Shown here piece by piece: positions 57,406 through 63,859 of a DNA stretch of 64,000 bases. The DNA is from JARBUG01 sp035628915 (lineage in GTDB: Bacteria; Bacillota; Sulfobacillia; Symbiobacteriales; Symbiobacteriaceae), in contig DASPIW010000024.1 in assembly GCA_035628915.1 (NCBI GenBank), positions 169,536 to 233,535 of the forward strand, read 5' to 3'. How positions within the stretch are numbered: position 1 is the stretch's first letter; the number at the start of each line of letters is the position of its first letter. The position numbers and the translations under genes are program-made. The notes beneath the pieces were generated by a model, which was not told where the DNA came from, ran no database searches, and worked only from the letters and a program-made list of their open reading frames with translations.

Positions 57406-57506
57406 GAGTACATTGCCCCCGCGTTCAGTTCATGTTGTGTATAGTTCGCTGTCCTAAGTAATTAGCCGCGGATCGCTCGAATCCTGCACCGTGAGTCGGC
57501 AGCACA
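57406..57506. other. gap between YbaK-like gene and MFS gene
   Basis: About 100 non-coding bases, probably with the MFS promoter; no clear elements seen. Confidence 0.3.
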
Positions 57507-57986
57507 TCAATCATCCTGGCGGACGACAGCTGCCACCTGGCCTTTCGTGACCTGCAGTAGGTCCTGGAGACCGATTTCCAGGGTCTTTCCATTCCTGCCA
57601 ACCCCGCAGAATACAACATCCTTGTCGAGCACGTTCGCGTCAAACAGGACCTTTACTTCGTTATCGGGCGGGATTGGGCCAACGCCCCCCATTTCGGCGC
57701 CCAACGCGGCCTCCACCACCTCGGGAGACGGGCTTGCAATGGCAGTACGACTGACCCCGAAGTGATCGGCGAGCCTTCGGTAATCCAGCCGGTCAGTCGC
57801 CCTCAAGGCAACAAGAACCCACTCTTGGCGGATTTGGAATGCCAGCGTTTTTAGGAGTGATTCCACCGGGAAAGGCCAATCGCCCTGTACGTCGGTGACC
57901 TTTCCGGCGCCGAAGTCATGAATCCTGTAGTCGAATCCGGTGCTGTTCAACAGGCTGATGGTGGAGCAATAACTGTCCCTCGCCAT
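57507..57986 (-). CDS. YbaK/EbsC-family aminoacyl-tRNA deacylase-like protein
   Basis: A 159-residue protein of the YbaK/ProX superfamily, which hydrolyses mischarged tRNA such as Cys-tRNA(Pro). Family features: VESLLKTLAFQIRQEWVLVALRATDRLDYRRLADHFG with the conserved lysine, and MGGVGPIPPDNEVKVLFDANVLDKDVVFCGVGRNGKTLEI (GGVSP-like loop). ATG 57984-57986 has AAAGGGGGC upstream. A hairpin (GACCACCTTTC with GAAGGTGGTC) lies just upstream, between this gene and the MaoC genes. Confidence 0.85.
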   Translation of the reverse strand: MARDSYCSTISLLNSTGFDYRIHDFGAGKVTDVQGDWPFPVESLLKTLAFQIRQEWVLVALRATDRLDYRRLADHFGVSRTAIASPSPEVVEAALGAEMGGVGPIPPDNEVKVLFDANVLDKDVVFCGVGRNGKTLEIGLQDLLQVTKGQVAAVVRQDD

Positions 57987-58021
57987 AACGCAGCCCCCTT
58001 TCCTCCCGAAGTATACTCTGG

Positions 58022-58066
58022 ACACGTTGAGACCACCTTCCTCTGCAAGCTCAGCAGGCGAAAGGT
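58022..58066 (-). terminator. hairpin ending the bioY-thiolase-MaoC transcript
   Basis: Minus-strand AGACCACCTTTC and GGAAGGTGGTCT enclose about 19 bases, directly after the MaoC(C) stop. No T-run follows, so it may protect the 3' end or weakly terminate. A TATACT follows that may serve the YbaK-like gene. Confidence 0.5.
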
Positions 58067-58073
58067 GGTCTTG

Positions 58074-58415
58074 TCAGTAAACCAAAATCTTCCCGGAAGC
58101 CATGCGCTCATCCGCTTCACTCATGGCCTCCCACAAGAAGCGGCCCTCCGCTTCCCGAATCCGCATGCGAAACGAGGAGCCGACCAACACGGGTCGCTCA
58201 AAGCGAGCACTGATGCGCCTGATCCGGTAGCCCGCGGCAGCCAGGCACTGCCCGGCCAGGCCCACGATCCAGAGTCCATGCGCGCACCGCCCGGGGAGTC
58301 CCGCCTGCCGGGCTGCCGCCTCATCAAAATGAATGGGGTTCCAATCCCCGGACGCCTCGGCAAAGCGCCGCACCGCGGCGTCAGTGACCTCAACGACGAA
58401 CTCGGTGTGCTTCAT
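58074..58415 (-). CDS. MaoC-like (R)-hydratase half, catalytic
   Basis: A 113-residue hot-dog fold protein of the MaoC dehydratase family. It carries the catalytic hydratase motif DWNPIHFDEAAARQAG (Asp and His at about residues 24 and 29), then GRCAHGLWIVGLAG, which forms the central helix region, and RFERPVLVGSSFRMRI. It is the counterpart of the C-half of two-domain (R)-specific hydratases/HTD2 and of HadB. ATG 58413-58415 overlaps the stop of the previous gene (ATGA), so the two halves are made together. Expected reaction: reversible dehydration of 3-hydroxyacyl-CoA or -ACP. Confidence 0.82.
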   Translation of the reverse strand: MKHTEFVVEVTDAAVRRFAEASGDWNPIHFDEAAARQAGLPGRCAHGLWIVGLAGQCLAAAGYRIRRISARFERPVLVGSSFRMRIREAEGRFLWEAMSEADERMASGKILVY

Positions 58416-58780
58416 GGAATCACGACCAGATGACTGACCGCCCGGGCTACCAAAGCACTGCCGGCGGAGCGGGCCTCCAGGCAAGCCGTGAGATATTGAT
58501 GCGCGCCGCGCCGCCGGATTCGCTCCAGCCGAATGGTACAGTTCAGTCGCTCCCCTGGCACCAGGGGGCACAGAAGATCGATCGTCTGTTCCCGCAACAC
58601 CAGGCGCAAGTCGTCGGACAGCCAGGGCTGCGGAATCTGTTGCCACCAGGTGGCTGGCAACGTCGGGGGAACGATGCCGGCGTCTCCCCTTCCCGTATCT
58701 AGAGCGCCTCGGAGTGGGTCACCGTCCACCGTTACAACGGCAACCTCAGACACGGAGCCTTCCCAGCCCTGGTCAATCAC
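58412..58780 (-). CDS. MaoC-N-like hot-dog half, noncatalytic partner
   Basis: A 122-residue hot-dog protein resembling the N-terminal half of FAS1-type dehydratases and mycobacterial HadA/HadC. It has PPTLPATWWQQIPQPWL, then LRLVLREQTIDLLCPLVPGERLNCTIRLERI, a typical strand pattern, and lacks the Asp/His pair, as expected of the non-catalytic, substrate-binding half. GTG at 58778-58780 has GGAGGA seven bases upstream. It follows the thiolase gene by 21 bases. The assignment rests on fold pattern and its coupling to the MaoC half. Confidence 0.7.
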   Translation of the reverse strand: MIDQGWEGSVSEVAVVTVDGDPLRGALDTGRGDAGIVPPTLPATWWQQIPQPWLSDDLRLVLREQTIDLLCPLVPGERLNCTIRLERIRRRGAHQYLTACLEARSAGSALVARAVSHLVVIP

Positions 58781-58801
58781 GGTGGAATCCTCCCTCCGTT
58801 T

Positions 58802-59935
58802 CTAGATCCCTTCCACGATCATCGCCACACCCAGACCACCACCAACGCCTAGCGTTACCGCTCCCCGCTCACCGGGACGGAGGGCGTGGACCAGCCGTAC
58901 CAGAAGCAGCGCGCCGGTGGCGCCGAAGGGATGGCCCAGCGCGATGGACCCGCCTTCCGGGTTTACCCGTTCCGGGTCCAGATCCAGTTCTTGCACACAG
59001 GCCAGCACCTGTGCTGCGTACGCTTCGTTGATTTCCACCCTGTCCAGGTCAGAAAGCCGCAATCCCGCCAGCGAGCAGGCCGCCCGCAAGGCGGGCACCG
59101 GTCCCATCCCCGGCTCATCCGGACTGATGCCCACAGCAGCGTACGCACAGATGCGGGCCAGGGGCCGGAGTCCTGCCCGCGCAGCGGCGCCCTCTGTGCC
59201 CAACAAAAGGGCGGCGGCCCCATCAGCAGGAGGCGCAGTGTTTGCCGCGGTGACCGTGGCCCCGGCCCTTGTCAGGGATGGATACTTTGCCAACCGCTCA
59301 ACCTGGAGGCGCTTTTCCCGCCACTCATCCCGGACGGCACCTTCTCCCGCGACCGTTGCGATTCCGTGGGTAAGCCGTCCCGCAGCAGCCGCTTCCAGCG
59401 CTCGCTCGATGCTGCGACAGGCCCATTCATCCTGACGCAGGCGTGAAATGCCGTAGCGCCCGGCCACAAACTCGGCCGCTTCGGCCATGTCAGGATCACC
59501 CATCCACGCCGGCGACATGCGGGCCCGGGCGACGTAAGGGCTTCCGTTCGGCCGCCGTCGCAGCAGGGGCGATGTCGAAACACTCTCTGCTCCCCCGGCA
59601 AGGGCGACCGCATCCTCCGCCACGAGCCGAGCCGCCAGATGGACGGCTTCCAGACCCGAACCGCACTGGCAGTCGATTGTCAGGCCCGGAATATCCATCG
59701 GCAGCCCGGCTTCCAGCAAGGAAAGGCGCGCAACATTGCCACCGGGGCCCACGGTATTTCCCAGAACCACCTTATCAATCGGCAGCCGTGCGGTGAGGGC
59801 GGGATCGGCGGCCGCCCTCAGAGCGCCAGCGCCGAGCTGTTCCACAGGCAGCGCAGCAAACTGGCCGCACGGGCGCCCAACCGGGGTACGGCGCGCTGCC
59901 AAAATCATGACCTCAGTCTGCTCCATGTTCGGCAT
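58802..59935 (-). CDS. thiolase-family protein (YhfS-like), second catalytic Cys missing
   Basis: A 377-residue thiolase. It starts TEVMILAARRTPVG; the nucleophile is in DCQCGSGLEAVHLAARLV (Cys about residue 90); EINEAYAAQVL and GHPFGATGALLLVRLVHAL follow. The C-terminal motif, normally CxGGG with the acid/base Cys, reads LGVGGGLGVAMIVEG, with Gly for Cys. So condensation/thiolysis by the classic mechanism may be impaired or use another base. ATG 59935 overlaps bioY by 23 bases. It corresponds in context to B. subtilis yhfS in the BirA-controlled yhfU-yhfT-yhfS set. Confidence 0.87.
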   Translation of the reverse strand: MPNMEQTEVMILAARRTPVGRPCGQFAALPVEQLGAGALRAAADPALTARLPIDKVVLGNTVGPGGNVARLSLLEAGLPMDIPGLTIDCQCGSGLEAVHLAARLVAEDAVALAGGAESVSTSPLLRRRPNGSPYVARARMSPAWMGDPDMAEAAEFVAGRYGISRLRQDEWACRSIERALEAAAAGRLTHGIATVAGEGAVRDEWREKRLQVERLAKYPSLTRAGATVTAANTAPPADGAAALLLGTEGAAARAGLRPLARICAYAAVGISPDEPGMGPVPALRAACSLAGLRLSDLDRVEINEAYAAQVLACVQELDLDPERVNPEGGSIALGHPFGATGALLLVRLVHALRPGERGAVTLGVGGGLGVAMIVEGI

Positions 59936-60488
59936 TTACCGAGACGAGACTGGCTGCCAGCAGTGCCCGCCGAATGGCCAGCCCAAGTACGGTGGCGACT
60001 CCGGCCTTGATCAGGTCCCCGGGAATGAAGACCAGCGAGGCCATCCAGGCCTCACCCAGGGGCATTCCGGTCATCACCCCCATGACCGGGGAGCCGATCA
60101 AGTAGATCACACCGATGCCGCCCAGCATGTTATAGGCCATCAGCCGGCCGATTCCCAGCTTCCGGGACCGCTCGGTCAGGTATCCGATCAGCCAGGCACC
60201 AACCGGCCATGCCCAAAGGAAGCCCGCGCTCGGACCAACGAGGACCTGAAAACCGCCGCGTCCTCCTGACAACACCGGAGCGCCTACGGCTACCAGGAGC
60301 AAGAGGAGGACCTGGCAGAGGGCGCCCCGCCAGCACCCGAGCACAACGCCTGCCAGCATGACGCCCAGGGTCTGCGCCGTGATGGGCACCGGAATGAAGG
60401 ACAGCGGAACCGGGGGCAGCAGGCCGAGTGCAGCTGTGACGGCAGTCATGACCGAAACCAGAGCCATATCTCTCAAACTCAGCTTCAC
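59913..60488 (-). CDS. bioY: BioY biotin transporter S component
   Basis: A 191-residue membrane protein with six hydrophobic segments. Family motifs: PVPLSFIPVPITAQTLGVMLAGVVLG at the N-terminus, QVLLLLLVAVGAPVLSGGRGGFQVLVGPSAGFLWAWP, and FIPGDLIKAGVATVLG at the C-terminus. It is the biotin-binding S unit of an ECF importer or works alone. GTG at 60486-60488 was chosen as the only start in the right place, with AGGAG about 12 bases upstream. It heads the leftward BirA-controlled operon. Confidence 0.93.
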   Translation of the reverse strand: MKLSLRDMALVSVMTAVTAALGLLPPVPLSFIPVPITAQTLGVMLAGVVLGCWRGALCQVLLLLLVAVGAPVLSGGRGGFQVLVGPSAGFLWAWPVGAWLIGYLTERSRKLGIGRLMAYNMLGGIGVIYLIGSPVMGVMTGMPLGEAWMASLVFIPGDLIKAGVATVLGLAIRRALLAASLVSVNAEHGAD

Positions 60489-60528
60489 GGTGACGCCACT
60501 CTCCTGTGACTGTTTCGCTATACCAGTA

Positions 60529-60557
60529 AGCATAAGAGTCGCGGCGGGAAATGTAAA
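60529..60557 (-). promoter_or_regulatory. bioY promoter
   Basis: Minus-strand TTTACA (60552-60557), 17-base spacer, TATGCT (60529-60534). The -35 lies inside the left half of the BirA-like operator. Confidence 0.65.
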
Positions 60558-60583
60558 CCTCATATTTACGAGAGGTTGACAAT
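60551..60583. promoter_or_regulatory. BirA-type biotin operator between divergent genes
   Basis: ATGTAAACC (60551-60559), 14-base spacer, GGTTGACAAT (60574-60583). This fits the BirA consensus (TTGTNAACC, 14-16 bases, GGTTNACAA) with one mismatch in the right half. It overlaps both divergent promoters. Confidence 0.85.
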
Positions 60584-60593
60584 GCGGGATAAT
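60565..60593 (+). promoter_or_regulatory. promoter of the acyl-CoA ligase gene
   Basis: TTTACG (60565-60570), 17-base spacer, GATAAT (60588-60593). The spacer holds the right half of the BirA-like operator. Confidence 0.65.
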
Positions 60594-60637
60594 GAAAGGC
60601 AGTCCAGTGGGTGAAACAGACAAAAGGGGCGTCGGCC

Positions 60638-62134
60638 GTGAGGGTCAGTGAAGGGTTATGGCGGCGTGCGGAGCAAGAGCCGGCACGAACCGCCCTGGTG
60701 ACCGGCATGCAGCGCTGGACCTACCGCGACTTGCAGGCGCAGGTGGCTCGGTTCGGTGCGGACCTTTACAGCCGCGGGCTGCGCCGCGGCGAGCGAATTG
60801 CCATCTGCCTTCCAAACAGCGCCGAATACCTGATCAGTTTCATGGCTGCCGCCAGGTACGGATGGGTCGCGGTGACCATAGCAGAAAGCGTCTCGGACGC
60901 AGAGTTGGCCAAGCTGCTCAGCTGCGTTCGGGCGGGTGCGGTGGTGGCAACGTCAGACTGGATTCGGACGAAACAGGGTGTGCTGGATCGGATGGCGCGC
61001 CAGCCGATTGGCATCGCCTGTGACCGCGACGGCGCAGGGTTCCACGGAACCGAACCACCGTTGGCGGAGCCCTCCGACCCCTTTTACATTGGCTTTACGT
61101 CGGGTAGCACCGGGCGCCCCAAGGGGGTGGTGCGGCGGCATGCTGACTGGGTCCGGAGTTTCGCTGCAGCCACGGCGGCCTTCGGTCTTACGCCCGATGA
61201 GAAGTTACTGGTGCCTGGTCCCCTCCACTTCTCGGCCTCGCTGTTCGCTGCCGTGCACATTCTCGAGACAGGCGGCTGCCTATACCTGGAGCGGCGCTTC
61301 AATCCCCGCCGCGTTGCAGTCCTGACCGCGGGCCAGGGAATCACCGGCGTATTTATGGTACCGACCTTATACCAGTCTCTGATCGAGGAGAGCCGGTCGA
61401 TGGCCGCAGCCGGATCGGCCGGCCGGTTACGTTGCCTGATCAGTTGCGGGGAGAAGCTGCGCCCCTCCCTGCGCGCCGAATTGCAGAGGCTGTTCCCGGG
61501 CGCCCGGATCTACGAGTACTACGGGTCGTCTGAGATCGGGTTTATGACCGTGATGCCCCCGGAGCGGTCGGACAAGCCTCATTCGGTTGGAATCCCGTTT
61601 CCCGGCGTCGAGCTCAGCATAAAGCAGGCGGACGGCAGCCCCGCTCCGCCGGGAACCGCCGGAATTCTGCACGCCAGGAGTTCCATGATGGCGGCGGGTT
61701 ACGACAGCGACGGCGGTTCCATCGCGCCGTTCACCGACCACGACGGGTGGGCGTGCACGGGTGACCTGGCCCACATCGATGGCGACGGGCTGGTTTACGT
61801 GGAAGGCCGGGCTGACGATGCCATCAACTCCGGCGGAGCCCTGGTCTTCCCAGCCGAAGTGGAGGCGGTGCTGGCCGGCCACCCGGCGGTGGCGGAAGTC
61901 GCCGTGTTCGGTCGGCCCAACACTGTCAGGGGCGAGGAGATCGTGGCGGCCGTGGTGCTGAAGGCCGGGGCACATGTCAGCAAGGCTGAACTGCGAGTTA
62001 CGTGTGCCAACGGGCTCGCGCAGTATAAACGCCCCCGCGTGTTTGCGTTCCTGCCTGCGCTGCCACGAACGGAGACGGGAAAGGTGTCCCGCCGGATGAT
62101 GCGGGAACAATTGGCGGACAGCCCAAGCGACTGA
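60638..62134 (+). CDS. AMP-forming acyl-CoA ligase (YhfT-like)
   Basis: A 498-residue adenylate-forming ligase. The P-loop-like motif is YIGFTSGSTGRPKGVVRRH; later YEYYGSSEIGFMT, GWACTGDLAHIDGDGLVYVEGRADDAINSGG (A7/A8 motifs) and the C-terminal lysine in PRTETGKVSRRMM are intact. It should activate a carboxylic acid as its CoA ester. GTG at 60638-60640 was chosen because AAAAGGGG lies eight bases upstream; GTG 60611 is possible but has no binding site. It is divergent from bioY and shares the BirA-type operator, as yhfT does in B. subtilis. Substrate unknown; pimelate or a precursor dicarboxylate is a reasonable guess. Confidence 0.88.
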   Translation: MRVSEGLWRRAEQEPARTALVTGMQRWTYRDLQAQVARFGADLYSRGLRRGERIAICLPNSAEYLISFMAAARYGWVAVTIAESVSDAELAKLLSCVRAGAVVATSDWIRTKQGVLDRMARQPIGIACDRDGAGFHGTEPPLAEPSDPFYIGFTSGSTGRPKGVVRRHADWVRSFAAATAAFGLTPDEKLLVPGPLHFSASLFAAVHILETGGCLYLERRFNPRRVAVLTAGQGITGVFMVPTLYQSLIEESRSMAAAGSAGRLRCLISCGEKLRPSLRAELQRLFPGARIYEYYGSSEIGFMTVMPPERSDKPHSVGIPFPGVELSIKQADGSPAPPGTAGILHARSSMMAAGYDSDGGSIAPFTDHDGWACTGDLAHIDGDGLVYVEGRADDAINSGGALVFPAEVEAVLAGHPAVAEVAVFGRPNTVRGEEIVAAVVLKAGAHVSKAELRVTCANGLAQYKRPRVFAFLPALPRTETGKVSRRMMREQLADSPSD

Positions 62135-62150
62135 GCTCAAGCCGCGACAA

Positions 62151-62203
62151 AAATGCCAGGAGGCCAAAAGAAGGTGGTAGCCCTCTTTTGGCCTCCTGGC
62201 ATT
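62151..62203. terminator. bidirectional terminator between ligase and tRNA array
   Basis: AAATGCCAGGAGGCCAAAAG pairs with CTTTTGGCCTCCTGGCATTT over 20 bp. A-runs and T-runs flank both sides, so it can stop transcription from either direction. Confidence 0.9.
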
Positions 62204-62211
62204 TGCATAGA

Positions 62212-62289
<78 letters not shown>

Positions 62290-62325
62290 AAAAATGGCCC
62301 CCGCTTCTAAACGGGGGTCTGGTCT

Positions 62326-62402
62326 TGGTCGGGCTGACAGGATTTGAACCTGCGACCTCTTCCACCCCAAGGAAGCGCGCTACCAAGCTGCGCCACAGCC
62401 CG
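62326..62402 (-). tRNA. tRNA-Pro (GGG)
   Basis: Acceptor CGGGCTG/CAGCCCG, anticodon loop TTGGGGT (anticodon GGG), encoded CCA. Close relative of the adjacent tRNA-Pro(CGG). Confidence 0.95.
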
Positions 62403-62421
62403 AAAAGGAGACAAGGAACGG

Positions 62422-62497
<76 letters not shown>

Positions 62498-62501
62498 ATT
62501 A

Positions 62502-62579
62502 TGGGCAGACTGACCGGATTCGAACCGGCGACCTCAAGAGCCACAATCTTGCGCTCTAACCAACTGAGCTACAGCCTGC
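62502..62579 (-). tRNA. tRNA-His (GTG)
   Basis: Acceptor CAGGCTG/CAGTCTG with the extra G-1 opposite C73, as needed by HisRS; anticodon loop TTGTGGC (GTG); encoded CCA. Confidence 0.95.
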
Positions 62580-62586
62580 GTGAAAC

Positions 62587-62662
<76 letters not shown>

Positions 62663-62668
62663 GTGATT

Positions 62669-62744
62669 TGGCGTGCCCGGCAGGGATCGAACCTGCGGCC
62701 TCTTGCTCCGGAGGCAAGCGCTCTATCCGCTGAGCTACGGGCAC
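62669..62744 (-). tRNA. tRNA-Arg (CCG)
   Basis: Acceptor GTGCCCG/CGGGCAC, anticodon loop CTCCGGA (CCG), encoded CCA. Confidence 0.95.
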
Positions 62745-62778
62745 GTACTGTGATTTAGTTGTCAAGGTCGGAAGCCCG

Positions 62779-62804
62779 GTCGTCCCACTCCCGTGGGACG
62801 ACCT
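62779..62804. other. perfect hairpin in the tRNA spacer
   Basis: GGTCGTCCCAC pairs with GTGGGACGACC over 11 bp with a four-base loop, between two tRNA-Arg genes. No T-run, so more likely a processing signal than a terminator. Confidence 0.6.
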
Positions 62805-62815
62805 GCAACCGCTTT

Positions 62816-62892
62816 TGGCGCGCCCGGCAGGATTCGAACCTACGACCCCTTGATTCGTAGTCAAGTACTCTATCCACTGAGCTACGGGCGCC
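62816..62892 (-). tRNA. tRNA-Arg (ACG)
   Basis: Acceptor GGCGCCC/GGGCGCG-type pairing, anticodon loop CTACGAA (ACG, read as ICG), encoded CCA. Confidence 0.94.
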
Positions 62893-62915
62893 TATGGTGT
62901 TGTATTTGGGACAAC

Positions 62916-63032
62916 TGGAGCTGATGACCGGGCTCGAACCGGAGCGCTCCGCAAAGCTGTCCGTTTCCTCACCTGAATAAATCAGTCGGAAGTGACGAAA
63001 CGGACACCTTTACTCCGCTTGTGACCTCGTCC
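62916..63032 (-). pseudogene. tRNA-Thr 3'-half copy with hairpin insertion
   Basis: The T-arm, 3' acceptor strand and CCA of the tRNA-Thr at 63061-63136 are repeated exactly at 62916-62942 (a direct repeat of 29 bases with flanks). The preceding tRNA part GGACGAGGTCA follows at 63022-63032 after a 79-bp insertion. No 5' half is present. The insertion contains inverted arms (62957-62972 and 62992-63007). It looks like an old att site or partial duplication. Confidence 0.85.
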
Positions 63033-63060
63033 AATTCGGCCGAGGCCACCGGTTCTTGAC

Positions 63061-63136
63061 TGGAGCTGATGACCGGGCTCGAACCGGTGACCTCGTCCTT
63101 ACCAAGGACGTGCTCTACCTACTGAGCTACATCAGC
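63061..63136 (-). tRNA. tRNA-Thr (GGT)
   Basis: Acceptor GCTGATG/CATCAGC, anticodon loop TTGGTAA (GGT), encoded CCA. Intact; source of the broken copy next to it. Confidence 0.96.
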
Positions 63137-63144
63137 GAAAAGCT

Positions 63145-63235
63145 TGGTGCAGATGGGGAGACTCGAACTCCCACCAGGGGTGGTTACCTGACACGGTCCT
63201 GAGCCGTGCGCGTCTGCCAATTCCGCCACATCTGC
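63145..63235 (-). tRNA. tRNA-Leu (CAG)
   Basis: Class II tRNA of 91 nt with long variable arm; acceptor GCAGATG/CATCTGC; anticodon loop CTCAGGA (CAG); encoded CCA. Confidence 0.95.
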
Positions 63236-63239
63236 AATA

Positions 63240-63322
63240 TGGTGTCGGCGGTGGGACTTGAACCCACACGGTTGCCCATACGCCCCTCAAACGTACGCGT
63301 CTGCCAGTTCCGCCACGCCGAC
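63240..63322 (-). tRNA. tRNA-Leu (GAG)
   Basis: Class II tRNA; acceptor GTCGGCG/CGCCGAC; anticodon loop TTGAGGG (GAG); variable arm shorter than in the neighbouring tRNA-Leu; encoded CCA. This tRNA reads CUC/CUU, the codon inferred for the ilv T-box. Confidence 0.94.
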
Positions 63323-63346
63323 AATTGGGAAGGAAAGAGAAACAGT

Positions 63347-63422
63347 TGGTGACCCTATGGGGATTCGAACCCCAGTTTGCGCCGTGAGAGGGCGCCGTCC
63401 TAGGCCCCTAGACGATAGGGCC
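63347..63422 (-). tRNA. tRNA-Glu (CTC)
   Basis: Acceptor GGCCCTA/TAGGGTC, anticodon loop CTCTCAC (CTC), encoded CCA. Confidence 0.94.
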
Positions 63423-63427
63423 ACACG

Positions 63428-63501
63428 TGGTTGGGGATCTAGGATTCGAACCTAGACTAGCTGATCCAGAGTCAGCCGGGCTACCGTTACCCCAATCCCC
63501 A
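63428..63501 (-). tRNA. tRNA-Gln (CTG)
   Basis: Acceptor TGGGGAT/ATCCCCA, anticodon loop CTCTGGA (CTG), encoded CCA. First tRNA after the 5S gene. Confidence 0.94.
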
Positions 63502-63508
63502 GTGTGAG

Positions 63509-63528
63509 CCCCGAGCGGTGACTCGGGG
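63509..63528. other. hairpin between 5S rRNA and tRNA-Gln
   Basis: CCCCGAG and CTCGGGG with a six-base loop. Probably a processing signal or weak attenuator between rRNA and tRNA parts; no T-run. Confidence 0.55.
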
Positions 63529-63536
63529 TATGAATT

Positions 63537-63718
63537 AGTTTGGGCGGCGACCTACTCTCCCACGCTCGAGGCGTAGTACCATCGGCCCTGAGAGGCTTAA
63601 CTTTTCTCCGTCTTGTCCGGCGGTCCTTGGTTCCTTTTCCAAGGCCCACCGGACAAGACGGAGAAACCGTGTTCGGAATGGGAACGGGTGATCCCTCTCG
63701 GCATAGCCACCCTAAACT
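63537..63718 (-). rRNA. rrf: 5S rRNA with a 63-nt expansion hairpin
   Basis: Canonical 5S blocks occur in order on the minus strand: GGTGGCTATGCCGAGAGGG, CACCCGTTCCCATTCCGAACACGG, AGTTAAGCCTCTCAGGGCCG, ATGGTACTACGC, and GGGAGAGTAGGTCGCCGCC. Between ACACGG and AAGTTAAG a 63-base hairpin is inserted (about 63604-63666) with an 18-bp perfect outer stem. Length is about 182 nt instead of about 117. Ends are set by AGTTT/AAACT pairing. Confidence 0.93.
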
Positions 63719-63859
63719 TTTGTACTGCGTTCTGCATCGTGGTGTGTTCGCCAGAAGCCCTGGCGAGTATTTATCTTACCGTCTTTCTGCGCTCTGCGCA
63801 AGCGGTAATTCGTGCTATACAACACAAGCAAGTGTCTGCCGAGCAGACGCCTTTGCCAG
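63719..63859. other. 23S-5S spacer
   Basis: About 140 bases with a small stem (CGCCAG/CTGGCG, about 63750-63766) and others near the 23S end (GTCTGC/GCAGAC). Likely processing stems. No tRNA inside. Confidence 0.6.

Noticed and set aside
57507..62134. Secondary-metabolite or polyketide cluster around the thiolase and ligase
   Set aside because: No carrier protein, ketosynthase or tailoring genes; the BirA-type operator gives a better explanation.
62916..63032. tRNA-Thr gene with an intron
   Set aside because: The 79-bp insert is not in the anticodon loop, is too small for a group I intron, and the 5' half of the tRNA is missing.
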